Assembly (NCBI RefSeq): GCF_001025195.1
Contig: NZ_AP012325.1
Coordinates: 1-64,000, forward strand
DNA: 64,000 bases
Reading direction: 5' to 3'
Source of the DNA: Bifidobacterium catenulatum DSM 16992 = JCM 1194 = LMG 11043
GTDB taxonomy: Bacteria > Actinomycetota > Actinomycetes > Actinomycetales > Bifidobacteriaceae
In this document: positions 27,730 to 36,416 of the stretch, in pieces
Layout: each line of letters opens with the position of its first letter
Position numbering within the stretch: the stretch's first letter is position 1
Notes under the pieces: model-generated
Told to the model about the DNA's origin: nothing
Seen by the model: only the letters and a program-made list of their open reading frames with translations
Database searches by the model: none
Program-made: the position numbers and the translations under genes

Positions 27730-30177
27730 ATGACTGAAATTACCGCACCGAAGTCCGCGATCACCGCGGAGCAGTTCGCAGATGAGATCCGCGAGCAGCT
27801 GAAGTACACCCAGGGCGTCACCGTCGAACAGGCCAAGCCGGCCGACGTGTATGTCGCCGCGTCCGCCGCGGTGCGCCGCCACCTCATGGATTCCTGGTTC
27901 AAGACCCAGGCTGACATGGTCAATGGCAACACCAAGGCAGTCGGCTACCTGTCCGCAGAGTTCCTCATGGGTAAGCAGCTGCGCAACGCTCTGCTCAACG
28001 CCGGTCTGACCGAGCAGTTCAATGCTGCGGTCAAGGAACTCGGCTTCTCCGTGCAGGACGTCGTCAACGCCGAGCACGAGCCAGGCCTCGGCAACGGTGG
28101 TCTCGGCCGTCTGGCCGCCTGCTTCATCGATTCGCTCGCTTCGCTGGGCGTGCCGGCATTCGGTTATGGCATCCAGTACAAGTACGGCATCTTCGAGCAG
28201 AAGTTCGACGAAAACGGCAAGCAGATCGAAACCCCGGACTACTGGCTGACCAACGAAGAGCCGTGGGGCCACATCGACTACAACCGCGACCAGAAGGTCT
28301 CCTTCGGCGGCGAAGTCGTCGAAGAGAACGGCAAGAAGGTTTGGAAGCCGGCTTGGTCCGTGCGTGCAGTCCCGGTCGACTACATGGTTCCGGGCTATGC
28401 TTCCGGCCGTGTGAACACCCTTCGCCTGTGGACCGCCAAGAGCTACGACGAATTCGACCTGCTCACCTTCAACAAGTCCGAGTACCTTGACGCCGTCAAG
28501 CCGCAGGTCGAAGCGGAAAACATCTCCAAGATCCTGTATCCGGAGGATTCCACCCCGCAGGGCAAGGCGTTGCGTCTCGAGCAGCAGTACTTCTTCGTGT
28601 CCGCCTCCATCCATGACGCCATCCGCGTCTTCTACCCGGGCCAGGACAAGCCGGATCTGACCACCTTCGCAGACAAGATCACCTTCCAGCTTAATGACAC
28701 CCACCCGGTCATCGGCATCCCGGAGCTCATGCGCGTCCTCATGGACGAGTACGGCTACGATTGGGACACCGCCTGGACCGTCACCAACAAGACCTTCAAC
28801 TACACCTGCCACACCCTGCTTCCGGAAGCCTTGGAAGTGTGGCCGTCCAAGCTCATCGGCGAACTTCTGCCGCGTCACCTCGAAATCATCGAGAAGATCC
28901 AGGACCAGTTCGCAGCCGAGCTCAAGACCAAGGGCGTCGACGAGGCCACCATCAAGGACATGGCCATCTACACCGGCGACTCCGTGCGCATGGCCTATCT
29001 GGCCACCTACGGCGGCTCCCACGTCAACGGCGTTGCCGAGCTGCATTCCCAGCTGCTCAAGGACGTCACCCTGAAGAACTTCTCCGACGTGTATCCCGAC
29101 AAGTTCACCAACGTGACCAACGGCGTGACCCCTCGCCGCTTCGTCAAGCTCGCCAACCCGCGCCTGTCCGACCTCATCACCGAAGGCCTCGGCACCGACA
29201 AGTGGGTGAGCGACCTCGAACTGCTCAAAGGCCTCGAACCGCTTGCCGCAGACGACGAATTCGTCAAGAAGTTCGCCGCCGTCAAGCAGGCCAACAAGGT
29301 TGACTTCGCCAACTACGCCAAGCGCGAATACGGCTTCGACATCGACCCGAACACCATGATCAACACCATGGTCAAGCGTCTGCACGAATACAAGCGTCAG
29401 GCACTGAAGATCCTTGCCGTGATCGCACGTTACGCCGACATCAAGTCCGGCAAGATCTCTGCAGACGACATCATGCCGCGCACCATCGTGTTCGGTGCCA
29501 AGGCCGCTCCGGGCTACTATCTGGCCAAGCAGACCATCCAGCTGATCAACAACGTCGCCCGCGTCATCAACAACGACCCGGACGTCAAGGGCAAGCTGAA
29601 CGTTTACTTCCCGTGGAACTACAACGTTCGCCTCGCACAGCACCTCATCCCGGCCACCGACCTTGACGAGCAGATCTCCCAGGCCGGCAAGGAAGCCTCC
29701 GGTACCGGCAACATGAAGTTCGCTCTCAACGGTGCCATGACCGTCGGCACCCTCGACGGTGCCAACGTCGAAATCCGTGAGCGCGTCGGTGCTGAGAACT
29801 TCTTCCTCTTCGGTATGACCGTTGACGAGGTGGACGCCCTCTACGCCGAAGGCTACGAGCCGAAGAAGTACTACGAGGCCGATCCGCGCCTCAAGGCCGC
29901 CATCGACATGGTCGCGGACGGCACCTTCTCCAACGGCGACAAGACCGTGTACGAAGACCTCGTCCACGATTGGCTCACCAAGGACTGGTTCATGACCCTC
30001 GCCGACTTCGGCGCCTACACCGCCATCCAGTCGGAAATCGAGGCTCTCTACGCCCAGCCGCTCGAATGGAACCGCAAGGCCCTCATCAACGTGGCGAACT
30101 CGGGCTACTTCAGCTCCGATCGTTCGATGGAGGATTACCTCGAGCGCATCTGGAAGACGGGTCCGCTCGCAGACTGA
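27730..30177 (+). CDS. glgP: Glycogen/alpha-glucan phosphorylase
   Basis: The PLP enzyme releases glucose-1-phosphate from alpha-1,4-glucans, saving ATP before the bifid shunt. The 815-residue protein is full length. Visible motifs are SAEFLMGKQLRNAL, the GNGGLGRLAACF loop, PLP-lysine region EASGTGNMKFALNGA and DGANVEI. Codons are strongly biased to C/G-ending forms, more than in neighbouring genes, suggesting high expression. The ATG follows AGGGAG. It ends in a structured repeat and then a strong terminator. Confidence 0.97.
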   Translation: MTEITAPKSAITAEQFADEIREQLKYTQGVTVEQAKPADVYVAASAAVRRHLMDSWFKTQADMVNGNTKAVGYLSAEFLMGKQLRNALLNAGLTEQFNAAVKELGFSVQDVVNAEHEPGLGNGGLGRLAACFIDSLASLGVPAFGYGIQYKYGIFEQKFDENGKQIETPDYWLTNEEPWGHIDYNRDQKVSFGGEVVEENGKKVWKPAWSVRAVPVDYMVPGYASGRVNTLRLWTAKSYDEFDLLTFNKSEYLDAVKPQVEAENISKILYPEDSTPQGKALRLEQQYFFVSASIHDAIRVFYPGQDKPDLTTFADKITFQLNDTHPVIGIPELMRVLMDEYGYDWDTAWTVTNKTFNYTCHTLLPEALEVWPSKLIGELLPRHLEIIEKIQDQFAAELKTKGVDEATIKDMAIYTGDSVRMAYLATYGGSHVNGVAELHSQLLKDVTLKNFSDVYPDKFTNVTNGVTPRRFVKLANPRLSDLITEGLGTDKWVSDLELLKGLEPLAADDEFVKKFAAVKQANKVDFANYAKREYGFDIDPNTMINTMVKRLHEYKRQALKILAVIARYADIKSGKISADDIMPRTIVFGAKAAPGYYLAKQTIQLINNVARVINNDPDVKGKLNVYFPWNYNVRLAQHLIPATDLDEQISQAGKEASGTGNMKFALNGAMTVGTLDGANVEIRERVGAENFFLFGMTVDEVDALYAEGYEPKKYYEADPRLKAAIDMVADGTFSNGDKTVYEDLVHDWLTKDWFMTLADFGAYTAIQSEIEALYAQPLEWNRKALINVANSGYFSSDRSMEDYLERIWKTGPLAD

Positions 30178-30260
30178 CAGAGCGTTATCTGCGCTGTGGA
30201 AGGCTCGACGTACCTTCGTACGCCTTCGCCTTCCACGCCTTGATACCGCACGCGTCAGTC
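30172..30260. repeat. Dispersed structured repeat, copy 2
   Basis: The core GCGTTATCTGCG ... CGTACCTTCGTACG ... GCCTTGATACCGCAC matches copy 1. Arms GACTGAC (30172-30178, covering the glgP stop) and GTCAGTC (30254-30260) enclose it, and an inner GTGGAAGGC/GCCTTCCAC stem is present. The arm sequences differ from copy 1 yet still pair. Confidence 0.65.
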
Positions 30261-30305
30261 CACTCGCTCCGCTCGCCTGATAGCGCTAGATAAGGCGTGA
30301 TGACG

Positions 30306-30336
30306 AAGGGACGATTCTTTGGAATCGTCCCTTTTT
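30306..30336 (+). terminator. Rho-independent terminator of glgP
   Basis: AAGGGACGATTC-TTTG-GAATCGTCCCTT followed by TTT is a textbook terminator, located after the structured repeat. Confidence 0.9.
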
Positions 30337-30349
30337 GTGTCTGGATAAC

Positions 30350-30382
30350 AAAAAGCCCTGCGCGAAAGGGCGGCAGGGCTTT
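30350..30382 (-). terminator. Terminator of small membrane protein gene
   Basis: On the minus strand AAAGCCCTG and CAGGGCTTT arms are followed by TTG, 16 bases past the stop at 30398. Confidence 0.75.
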
Positions 30383-30397
30383 GAAAAGAAGTAGGAA

Positions 30398-30625
30398 TCA
30401 GGCGGCTTCGGGAGTGGCGGCGGCCTCAGTGCCGGCTTCCTTGGCTTCTTCGGCATCCTTGGCCAGACCAAGATCGACAGGAGACGAGCTGTTCTCCCAC
30501 GGCTCCTCCCACGGATCGTAATCCGGATTCTGCTGCTTGTACACATACAGACCGACGACACCGGCAAGCAAAGCTCCGAAGAGCAGTGCGAAGAACTTCC
30601 AACCGTTAGAAGACTTGTTCTCCAT
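30398..30625 (-). CDS. Small single-span membrane protein
   Basis: This 75-residue protein is not recognised. It has one hydrophobic span (about residues 10-28) after a short basic N-terminus, then an acidic Trp-containing segment (DPWEEPWE) and an Ala/Glu-rich tail. GAAAGGAG precedes the ATG at 30625 and a terminator follows, so it is likely a real gene. The frame extends further upstream, but without a start signal. Confidence 0.75.
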   Translation of the reverse strand: MENKSSNGWKFFALLFGALLAGVVGLYVYKQQNPDYDPWEEPWENSSSPVDLGLAKDAEEAKEAGTEAAATPEAA

Positions 30626-30811
30626 GACGGCTCCTTTCCCAAATATCGGCGAACATTGGCTGACCTGCTCGTTCAAGCCAACTCTGTTCACTATATTAAT
30701 TCCTTGAATGTGTTGATTGGGTGGATTTACGCGCCGAGGATTCACAAGAATGCAATCATTTGCAATGATTTCGCGGATTCGCGGATTCGCACGTTCCAGT
30801 AGGGTTGAAAC

Positions 30812-31606
30812 ATGGCTTATCAACGTTTCAGTCTGTTTCCCGATTCCCCGTCGTTCAAAGACCTCTTCTCTGCACGTTCCATGAGGTACCGCTGGCGTAA
30901 TGGCGATCCCGTAATCACCGTCGCGATCATGGTGATATGCGTCGCGGTCTGGATTGTCGAAACACTATTGAAAATCGCCTGGCCAGCCGGCTATAACTCG
31001 TTCGTCGGCACAGGCGTATTCATGCCCGCGCTGGCGACCCACCGTCCATGGACTTTCATTACGTCAATGTTCCTGCACCAGCCGGCATCCCTATGGCATA
31101 TTCTTTTCAACATGCTGACCTTGTGGTGCGTCGGGCCTGTATTGGAACGCATGATGGGGCATCTGCCATATCTTGCGTTATACGTGCTGTCAGGACTCGG
31201 CGGAAGCGCCGGCATGATGGTCTGGGCACTGCTTTCGCAAGACGGTTGGCTAACATCCGCATATGGCGCTTCCGGCGCACTATTCGGCCTGTTCGCGTCG
31301 ATTCTGGTGGTATACCAGCGCATTGGTATAGACATTCGATCCATGCTGATCTGGATGCTCATCAACTTCCTGATGCCGATCATCACGCCGAACATCGCAT
31401 GGCAGGCGCATATCGGCGGATTCATCGTCGGAGGCGTGTTCGCCTGGCTGCTGGTTTCCGGCCTGCATGCGTTGCGCGGCAAAAGCCTGCAGCAGCGCAC
31501 GCTGATTTACGGCGTAATCATGTTGGGCGTGATTATTGCGGTTGTCATCGCGTGTAATATGAGCAATCCACTTCGTGTAAACCCCCTTCTTGGCATGTTC
31601 TTCTAG
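30812..31606 (+). CDS. Rhomboid family intramembrane serine protease
   Basis: The protein cleaves substrates within the membrane. It has 264 residues and about six to seven spans. The catalytic dyad is visible: Ser154 in YGASGALFG and His200 in AHIGGFIVGG. The Asn/His of the oxyanion region is in HILFNMLTLW. The N-terminal 40 residues are cytoplasmic. An AGTAGGG lies before the ATG. Confidence 0.93.
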   Translation: MAYQRFSLFPDSPSFKDLFSARSMRYRWRNGDPVITVAIMVICVAVWIVETLLKIAWPAGYNSFVGTGVFMPALATHRPWTFITSMFLHQPASLWHILFNMLTLWCVGPVLERMMGHLPYLALYVLSGLGGSAGMMVWALLSQDGWLTSAYGASGALFGLFASILVVYQRIGIDIRSMLIWMLINFLMPIITPNIAWQAHIGGFIVGGVFAWLLVSGLHALRGKSLQQRTLIYGVIMLGVIIAVVIACNMSNPLRVNPLLGMFF

Positions 31607-31983
31607 TCGACAGGTAGAAGAAAAAAGAAGTTTTTGGAATTGCAGATATGCAGTTATCCACATTTGTGGATAACTTTGTGGATAAGTGAGGAGCGAGCTG
31701 TGGGTAAGTCGGGGATAACTCGGTGCATTATCCACAAGGATATTCACAAAACGGCGAATTCCCCAGCTTTTCAACGGTGGAAAATGTGGATAACCAGCCT
31801 GTGCATAGCGAAAAATGGGAAAAAATACCGTCCTATATCTTGTGTGCGGTCGTAAAACTGTCCACAAGATATAGACGCTATCCACATTCGTCCACAATAA
31901 TCCACGACTTATCCACATCGTGCGGAACTAGAAAATCCCCAGAATGACGGCGGATCAACAAAACGAAATCAGGTACGTCACCA
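31607..31983. other. Second DnaA-box cluster
   Basis: This 377-base gene-free stretch holds six perfect TTATCCACA boxes between 31654 and 31917: plus at 31654-31662, 31728-31736 and 31909-31917; minus at 31665-31673, 31677-31685 and 31785-31793. Near matches are at 31699-31707 (TGTGGGTAA) and 31878-31886 (CTATCCACA). The first two boxes face each other 2 bp apart. This exceeds the five perfect boxes of oriC. Confidence 0.85.
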
Positions 31984-33522
31984 ATGACAATCATGAATGA
32001 CAAGACGCGCGAATTCGTGGCGATGCATCGCGACGAGGACGTGCGCGAACTGGCGTTGAAGGCCAAACGTGTGGAAGGGCTCGACCTGTCGTTGGCTCTC
32101 GACCAGATTGCCGGATGGCAGATCGCAAGCAAAAAACTGCCGCAATGGGCCTCATGCGAGGGAATCATATACCCTCCGCACATTTCCATGGAACAGTGCT
32201 CATCGCAGTTCACAGCCCAATACAAGTCCGAAATCGCGCAAACCCTGCTTGCGTCGGCCGCAACCGTGCGCGCCAGAGTGTCCGATTCTGCAGAATCGGA
32301 CAACCAAACCACGAAAAGTGAGCCACAGTTGTCTGATTCGCCAGAATCGGACACATTGGTGGCGAAAAGGGCGATGGTGGATCTGACGGGCGGGTTCGGT
32401 GTAGACTTCTCGTATCTGGCGCGCGGATTCAGCCAAGCCACTTATGTGGAACGGCAACGACACCTGTGCGATCTGGCCGAGCACAACATGGCCGCACTGG
32501 GACTCGACCAGGCGCGTATCGTGTGCGACGACGGCGTGGAATACCTTGACAATATGGATCCGGTGGATCTCATCTACATCGATCCGGCCCGCCGCGACGA
32601 GCATGGCGCGCGCACCTACGCGATCGAGGATTGCACACCGAACGTACTCGAATTGCGTGACCTGTTGCTCGCCAAATCGCAGTGCACGCTGGTCAAACTG
32701 TCTCCCATGCTGGACTGGCGCAAGGCGGTCGCCGATTTCGACGGGGCCGTACGCGAAGTGCATATTGTGGCCACCGGCAACGAATGCAAGGAACTGCTGC
32801 TGGTACTGGGACGGCCGGCGCAAGTGGATGCGCGCGACGGCGTGGATGGCGCGGGTTCGCACCGGCGCCCTGCGGCGCACGCACACATGGGGCAGATGGA
32901 TATACGGGCAAGACAGACAAGCAACGACAAGACGCCATTGGCACGCACGCGCGTGGAGCAGATGAATGGCGGCATGGATTTGGCGGACACGGTGGGCTCG
33001 TTTGACGGTGAATCGAAAGCCGAACGTACCGTAGCCGCATCGCATGATGGCCGGTATGCCGCGCCGCACGTGTTCTGCGTGAACGACGATCAGCGGATCG
33101 ATTATGATTCTGCCGCATATACGCAAGGCCTGCGCATTGGCGGCAAACCGCTGCCGGAGGCGAAAAACTACTTGTATGAGCCGAATGCGTCGATTATGAA
33201 GGCCGGCTGTTTCGATCTGGTCGAGGAACGATTCGGTGTGACGCAGATCGGTCCGAGCAGCCATCTGTTCGTGTCGGAACAGCAAATCGCCGATTTTCCG
33301 GGACGAGGATTTGCGATTGAAGCAGTCGGAAGCATGAATAAAAAAGATATAAAACGATTGCTGAATGGTGCGAAACAAGCGAATATCGCGGTACGTAATT
33401 TCCCGCTTACGGCACCGCAGTTACGCAAGAAATTGAAGCTTGCTGACGGTGGGACGGTCTACCTGTTTGGTACCACCATGCAAGGCGGCGATCATGTGCT
33501 GCTGCGCACGTCGAAAATCTGA
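31984..33522 (+). CDS. Class I SAM methyltransferase with THUMP-like domain
   Basis: This 512-residue protein resembles actinobacterial SAM-dependent methyltransferases with a C-terminal THUMP-like domain, whose target is probably RNA but unproven. The SAM loop is MVDLTGGFGVDFSYLARG near residue 135 and the catalytic-type motif LIYIDPARRDEHG near residue 195. Residues about 99-124 (VSDSAESDN ... LSDSPESDT) come from two copies of a palindromic repeat, and a second poorly conserved insert lies at about 280-365. Several in-frame ATGs occur at the start; the first, 31984, is used with moderate certainty. Confidence 0.82.
   Translation: MTIMNDKTREFVAMHRDEDVRELALKAKRVEGLDLSLALDQIAGWQIASKKLPQWASCEGIIYPPHISMEQCSSQFTAQYKSEIAQTLLASAATVRARVSDSAESDNQTTKSEPQLSDSPESDTLVAKRAMVDLTGGFGVDFSYLARGFSQATYVERQRHLCDLAEHNMAALGLDQARIVCDDGVEYLDNMDPVDLIYIDPARRDEHGARTYAIEDCTPNVLELRDLLLAKSQCTLVKLSPMLDWRKAVADFDGAVREVHIVATGNECKELLLVLGRPAQVDARDGVDGAGSHRRPAAHAHMGQMDIRARQTSNDKTPLARTRVEQMNGGMDLADTVGSFDGESKAERTVAASHDGRYAAPHVFCVNDDQRIDYDSAAYTQGLRIGGKPLPEAKNYLYEPNASIMKAGCFDLVEERFGVTQIGPSSHLFVSEQQIADFPGRGFAIEAVGSMNKKDIKRLLNGAKQANIAVRNFPLTAPQLRKKLKLADGGTVYLFGTTMQGGDHVLLRTSKI
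32279..32353. repeat. Two in-frame 24-bp palindromes, 51-bp spacing
   Basis: At 32279-32302 lies TGTCCGATTCTG followed by its exact reverse complement; at 32330-32353 is a slightly degenerate copy. They sit inside the methyltransferase gene and are read as SDSAESD and SDSPESD. See the findings for the family. Confidence 0.9.
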
Positions 33523-33622
33523 ACAAGCGAACCGGAATTGAGAAGAACACGAGACAAGTGATAGACGAGTCGCAGGAATAGCAAGACGATTGCGAAAGAA
33601 TCGTAAAAAGGGTACGCGAAAA

Positions 33623-33655
33623 GGGCGTCTGACTGTGCGAAGAGTACAGACGCCC
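33623..33655 (-). terminator. Terminator of crgA
   Basis: GGGCGTCTG and CAGACGCCC form a hairpin followed on minus by TTTTCG, 54 bases past the crgA stop. Confidence 0.75.
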
Positions 33656-33708
33656 CTACTTCAAACGTGCTACCGAGGCTGCCTAAACAATAAACGTGAA
33701 ACGGTGGG

Positions 33709-34188
33709 TCAGCGCCACCACATGGTCATGATGAATCCGACCATGATGATCGCGAACGCGATGGCCAGATTCCATGCGCCGATGTTCGGAATCGGGTAGT
33801 CGGAAGTCAGGTAGTAGACCACGGCCCAAACCAGGCCGATGATCATCAGCGCGCAGAACAGAGGCACGAACCAGCGTGGATTGGACTTGGTGCCCTTGAT
33901 GGTCTCCTCCACGCGGCGGGTGTTTTCCGCCTGACGGTTCATCATGCGCTGCATCTGCGGGCTCAGGGAATCCTTGTCGGCAGTGGCGTTCAGCACCGCT
34001 TCGACGCGGTCCATCGGAATATCGAGATCGTCAACGTCGTTGGAATCAGCGGAAGCGGATTCGACGGTGGTCTCATCAGCGTCATCCTGAACGGTTTTGT
34101 TGCCCTCTTCAACGGCAGCGGTGTCGTTCGTGGACTGCAGATCGTTCTGATCGTCCGCGGTGGTTTCGTGCAGCTCTTCGTCAGCCAT
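33709..34188 (-). CDS. crgA: Cell division protein CrgA
   Basis: CrgA is a small actinobacterial membrane protein that coordinates division and peptidoglycan synthesis, binding FtsZ/FtsI-type partners in mycobacteria. The 159-residue protein has about 90 acidic, disordered N-terminal residues and then the CrgA domain with two spans (NPRWFVPLFCALMIIGLVWAV and IAFAIIMVGFIMTMWW) ending in WWR. The acidic extension is longer than in mycobacteria. AAGGAG is 9 bases before the chosen ATG at 34188; an ATG two codons upstream lies too close to it. Its neighbours are the division locus. Confidence 0.9.
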   Translation of the reverse strand: MADEELHETTADDQNDLQSTNDTAAVEEGNKTVQDDADETTVESASADSNDVDDLDIPMDRVEAVLNATADKDSLSPQMQRMMNRQAENTRRVEETIKGTKSNPRWFVPLFCALMIIGLVWAVVYYLTSDYPIPNIGAWNLAIAFAIIMVGFIMTMWWR

Positions 34189-34311
34189 CAGCATAGTCTC
34201 CTTTAATAGGCTAAAAGTCATAATAGTGGGTAGACTCGAAAGCGGCGAACTCACAGCGTAAAAACTGTTCTCGATCAGAGCAAATGCTTAACAGGAATCA
34301 GGAAGGTCCGC

Positions 34312-35133
34312 ATGGCTAAGCACACCGGAAAGCACACTGCGAAACGGTCGAAAGCGGCCGGAGCGGCGGCAGTCCTCGTGCTCATGTTCTCCGGATTCCT
34401 GCTCGTCACAAACCTGCGCGTGAACCGTTCCGTCGTGGTGACCAATGATACCGCCGAACTCGTGGAACAACGTGTGAAAAAAGTCAACTCCCTGCAGACG
34501 GAAGTTGACGCGCTCAGCTCCCGCGTGAACGATTTGAGCAAGACACTGAGCAGCCAGGACGGCACCGACCCGCAAGACAGCGAAAGCGCAGGCACCGGCA
34601 CCATGCTGCCCGCGGTGGAAGGTCCCGGACTCGTGGTGACGCTCGACGATTCGCCACTTTGGGAAGACATGGTCGACTCCAGCGGATCGACATCCAACAT
34701 CAACGACTACGTGGTGCATCAGCAAGACATTGAAGCCGTGGTGAACGCGCTGTGGGCGGGCGGTGCGGAATCCATGATGATCATGGACCAGCGCGTGCTC
34801 TTCAACTCCGCGGTGCGCTGCTCCGGCAACGTGTTGCTCCTGCAGGGCAAAAAGTATTCGCCGCCATTCACCATTTCCGCGATCGGGCCAGTCGACAATA
34901 TGAAAAAAGCGCTCGACGATTCGCAGGACGTGACCATATACCGGCAGTACGTCAGCGCGTTCGGCTTAGGCTGGCAGGTCGAAGAAAAAGAAAAACTGCA
35001 TTTCGAGGCGACCGACGCTCTGCAGCAGCCGCTGCAATACGCGCAGGCGATGAGCGACGGAACAGAAGAAACGCAGCAAACGGACGCAACGCAGCAATTA
35101 CAAGATGTGCAGGAATCGCAAGAGGGGAAGTAA
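34312..35133 (+). CDS. DUF881 family protein
   Basis: This 273-residue membrane-anchored protein has a basic N-terminus, one span (about residues 20-40), a coiled-coil-like segment (about 50-85) and a DUF881 domain (about 100-245, with GPGLVVTLDDSP and NDYVVHQQDIEAVVNALW). The family is common beside pknB/trpG loci in Actinobacteria, but its function is unknown. It precedes the sortase gene by 3 bases, so they are co-transcribed. AGGAAGG precedes the ATG. Confidence 0.88.
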   Translation: MAKHTGKHTAKRSKAAGAAAVLVLMFSGFLLVTNLRVNRSVVVTNDTAELVEQRVKKVNSLQTEVDALSSRVNDLSKTLSSQDGTDPQDSESAGTGTMLPAVEGPGLVVTLDDSPLWEDMVDSSGSTSNINDYVVHQQDIEAVVNALWAGGAESMMIMDQRVLFNSAVRCSGNVLLLQGKKYSPPFTISAIGPVDNMKKALDDSQDVTIYRQYVSAFGLGWQVEEKEKLHFEATDALQQPLQYAQAMSDGTEETQQTDATQQLQDVQESQEGK

Positions 35134-35136
35134 ACG

Positions 35137-36228
35137 ATGAAGCACGTGGCACATAGACAACGCCGCAAAAGCGTGGTATGGACGATACTTGGCATACTCG
35201 CCGAACTCATGCTGACCGCAGCGGCCGTCTGCGCGCTTTACATCGCATGGCAAATGTGGTGGACGGGCGTGCAAGCAGAACACAACCAAATCGAAACGCG
35301 CCAATCCGTATCATGGTCCGACCCGGGCCAATCCGACAACGTCACCATCGCGCAGGCGCAGGAAGGCGACCCGCCAACGCAACCGCAAAGCGCGCAGGAA
35401 GGTGAGCTGATCGCCCAAGTCTACATTCCGCGATTCGGCAGCCAATGGCAACGCAACCTCGTTGAGGGAACTTCCCTCACCGAACTCAACAAACACGGCC
35501 TCGGCCACTATAAAGACTCGCAAATGCCCGGCCAAGTCGGCAACTTCGCTTTTGCAGGCCACCGCAACGGCTACGGACAGCCACTCGGCGATGTCGACAA
35601 ACTGCAGGAAGGCGACCCGATTATCATCCGCACGCAGGATTACTGGTATGTGTACCACTACACGAGCTACAAAATCGTGCTGCCGACCGACATCGAAGTG
35701 GTCGCCGCCAACCCCGAAAATCCCGGCGCTACACCGACCAAACGCATGCTGACCATGACTACGTGCGAACCGAAATATTCCACGCCGACGCACCGCTGGA
35801 TCAGCTACGCGGAATTCTCATACTGGGCGAAAGTGTCCGACGGCATCCCCCAGGAGCTCACATCCACCGACTCCAACGGCAAAGTCAAATTCGTCAACAA
35901 CGAAAAATCGTCGATCGTCGCATCCGTCAGCTCGCTTGAACCGTGGATTTTCGGCGCGCTTGCCGCATACGTGATCATCTTCCTTTCCGCGCTCGTGGCA
36001 TGGCGTTGGCCGTACCTCGCCGACGTGCGCGCGGGACGTCGCGAAAAGCCGGAATTCAGCTTGTACGGAGGATTGATGCGATTGCAGCCGGGCGTACTTC
36101 CGATTCGACTCGTGCTGATGGCGTTGTTGATTTTCGCGGCGGCCGCATCGTGCTTTGAATGGTTGTTCCCGTGGGCTGCGACGAATATTCCGGCATTGCG
36201 GGAAATGTCGAATTACACGGCCGTATAA
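35137..36228 (+). CDS. Class E sortase
   Basis: The transpeptidase anchors surface proteins to the cell wall; class E enzymes prefer LAXTG-like motifs. The 363-residue protein has an N-terminal span (about residues 18-40), the sortase core with His142 in FAGHRNG, Cys210 in TMTTCEP and Arg220 in THRW, and a C-terminal span (about 275-295) plus another near 325-340. The catalytic triad is intact. It is translated with the DUF881 gene (3-base gap; GAGGGG before the ATG). Pairing with this locus is typical of Actinobacteria. Confidence 0.92.
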   Translation: MKHVAHRQRRKSVVWTILGILAELMLTAAAVCALYIAWQMWWTGVQAEHNQIETRQSVSWSDPGQSDNVTIAQAQEGDPPTQPQSAQEGELIAQVYIPRFGSQWQRNLVEGTSLTELNKHGLGHYKDSQMPGQVGNFAFAGHRNGYGQPLGDVDKLQEGDPIIIRTQDYWYVYHYTSYKIVLPTDIEVVAANPENPGATPTKRMLTMTTCEPKYSTPTHRWISYAEFSYWAKVSDGIPQELTSTDSNGKVKFVNNEKSSIVASVSSLEPWIFGALAAYVIIFLSALVAWRWPYLADVRAGRREKPEFSLYGGLMRLQPGVLPIRLVLMALLIFAAAASCFEWLFPWAATNIPALREMSNYTAV

Positions 36229-36416
36229 GGCGCTTTTTGCAGTTGCTGCGGTTGCTGCGTGAGACGCGCGTCATGCTATGACATGTTGCGCACGTAGACT
36301 GCTGTTCAAGCGCAAGTATTCGCACAACGCAAACATTCGGAATATTCGAAGGATTTGAAGCATTCGAATGATTCGAAATATTCGGATGTCGGCATTCCAA
36401 CGTCGATAGGAGCATG

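Noticed and set aside
27727-29967. 746-codon antisense frame opposite glgP
   Set aside because: It mirrors biased glgP codons; the plus-strand protein has all phosphorylase motifs.
32279-32353. The pair of palindromes as a pseudogene scar or frameshift
   Set aside because: The reading frame stays open through both copies and conserved motifs lie on each side.
36229-36416. ATTCGAA-rich stretch before trpG/pabA as an operator array
   Set aside because: The repeats are short and irregular; chance in a simple-sequence region is likely.
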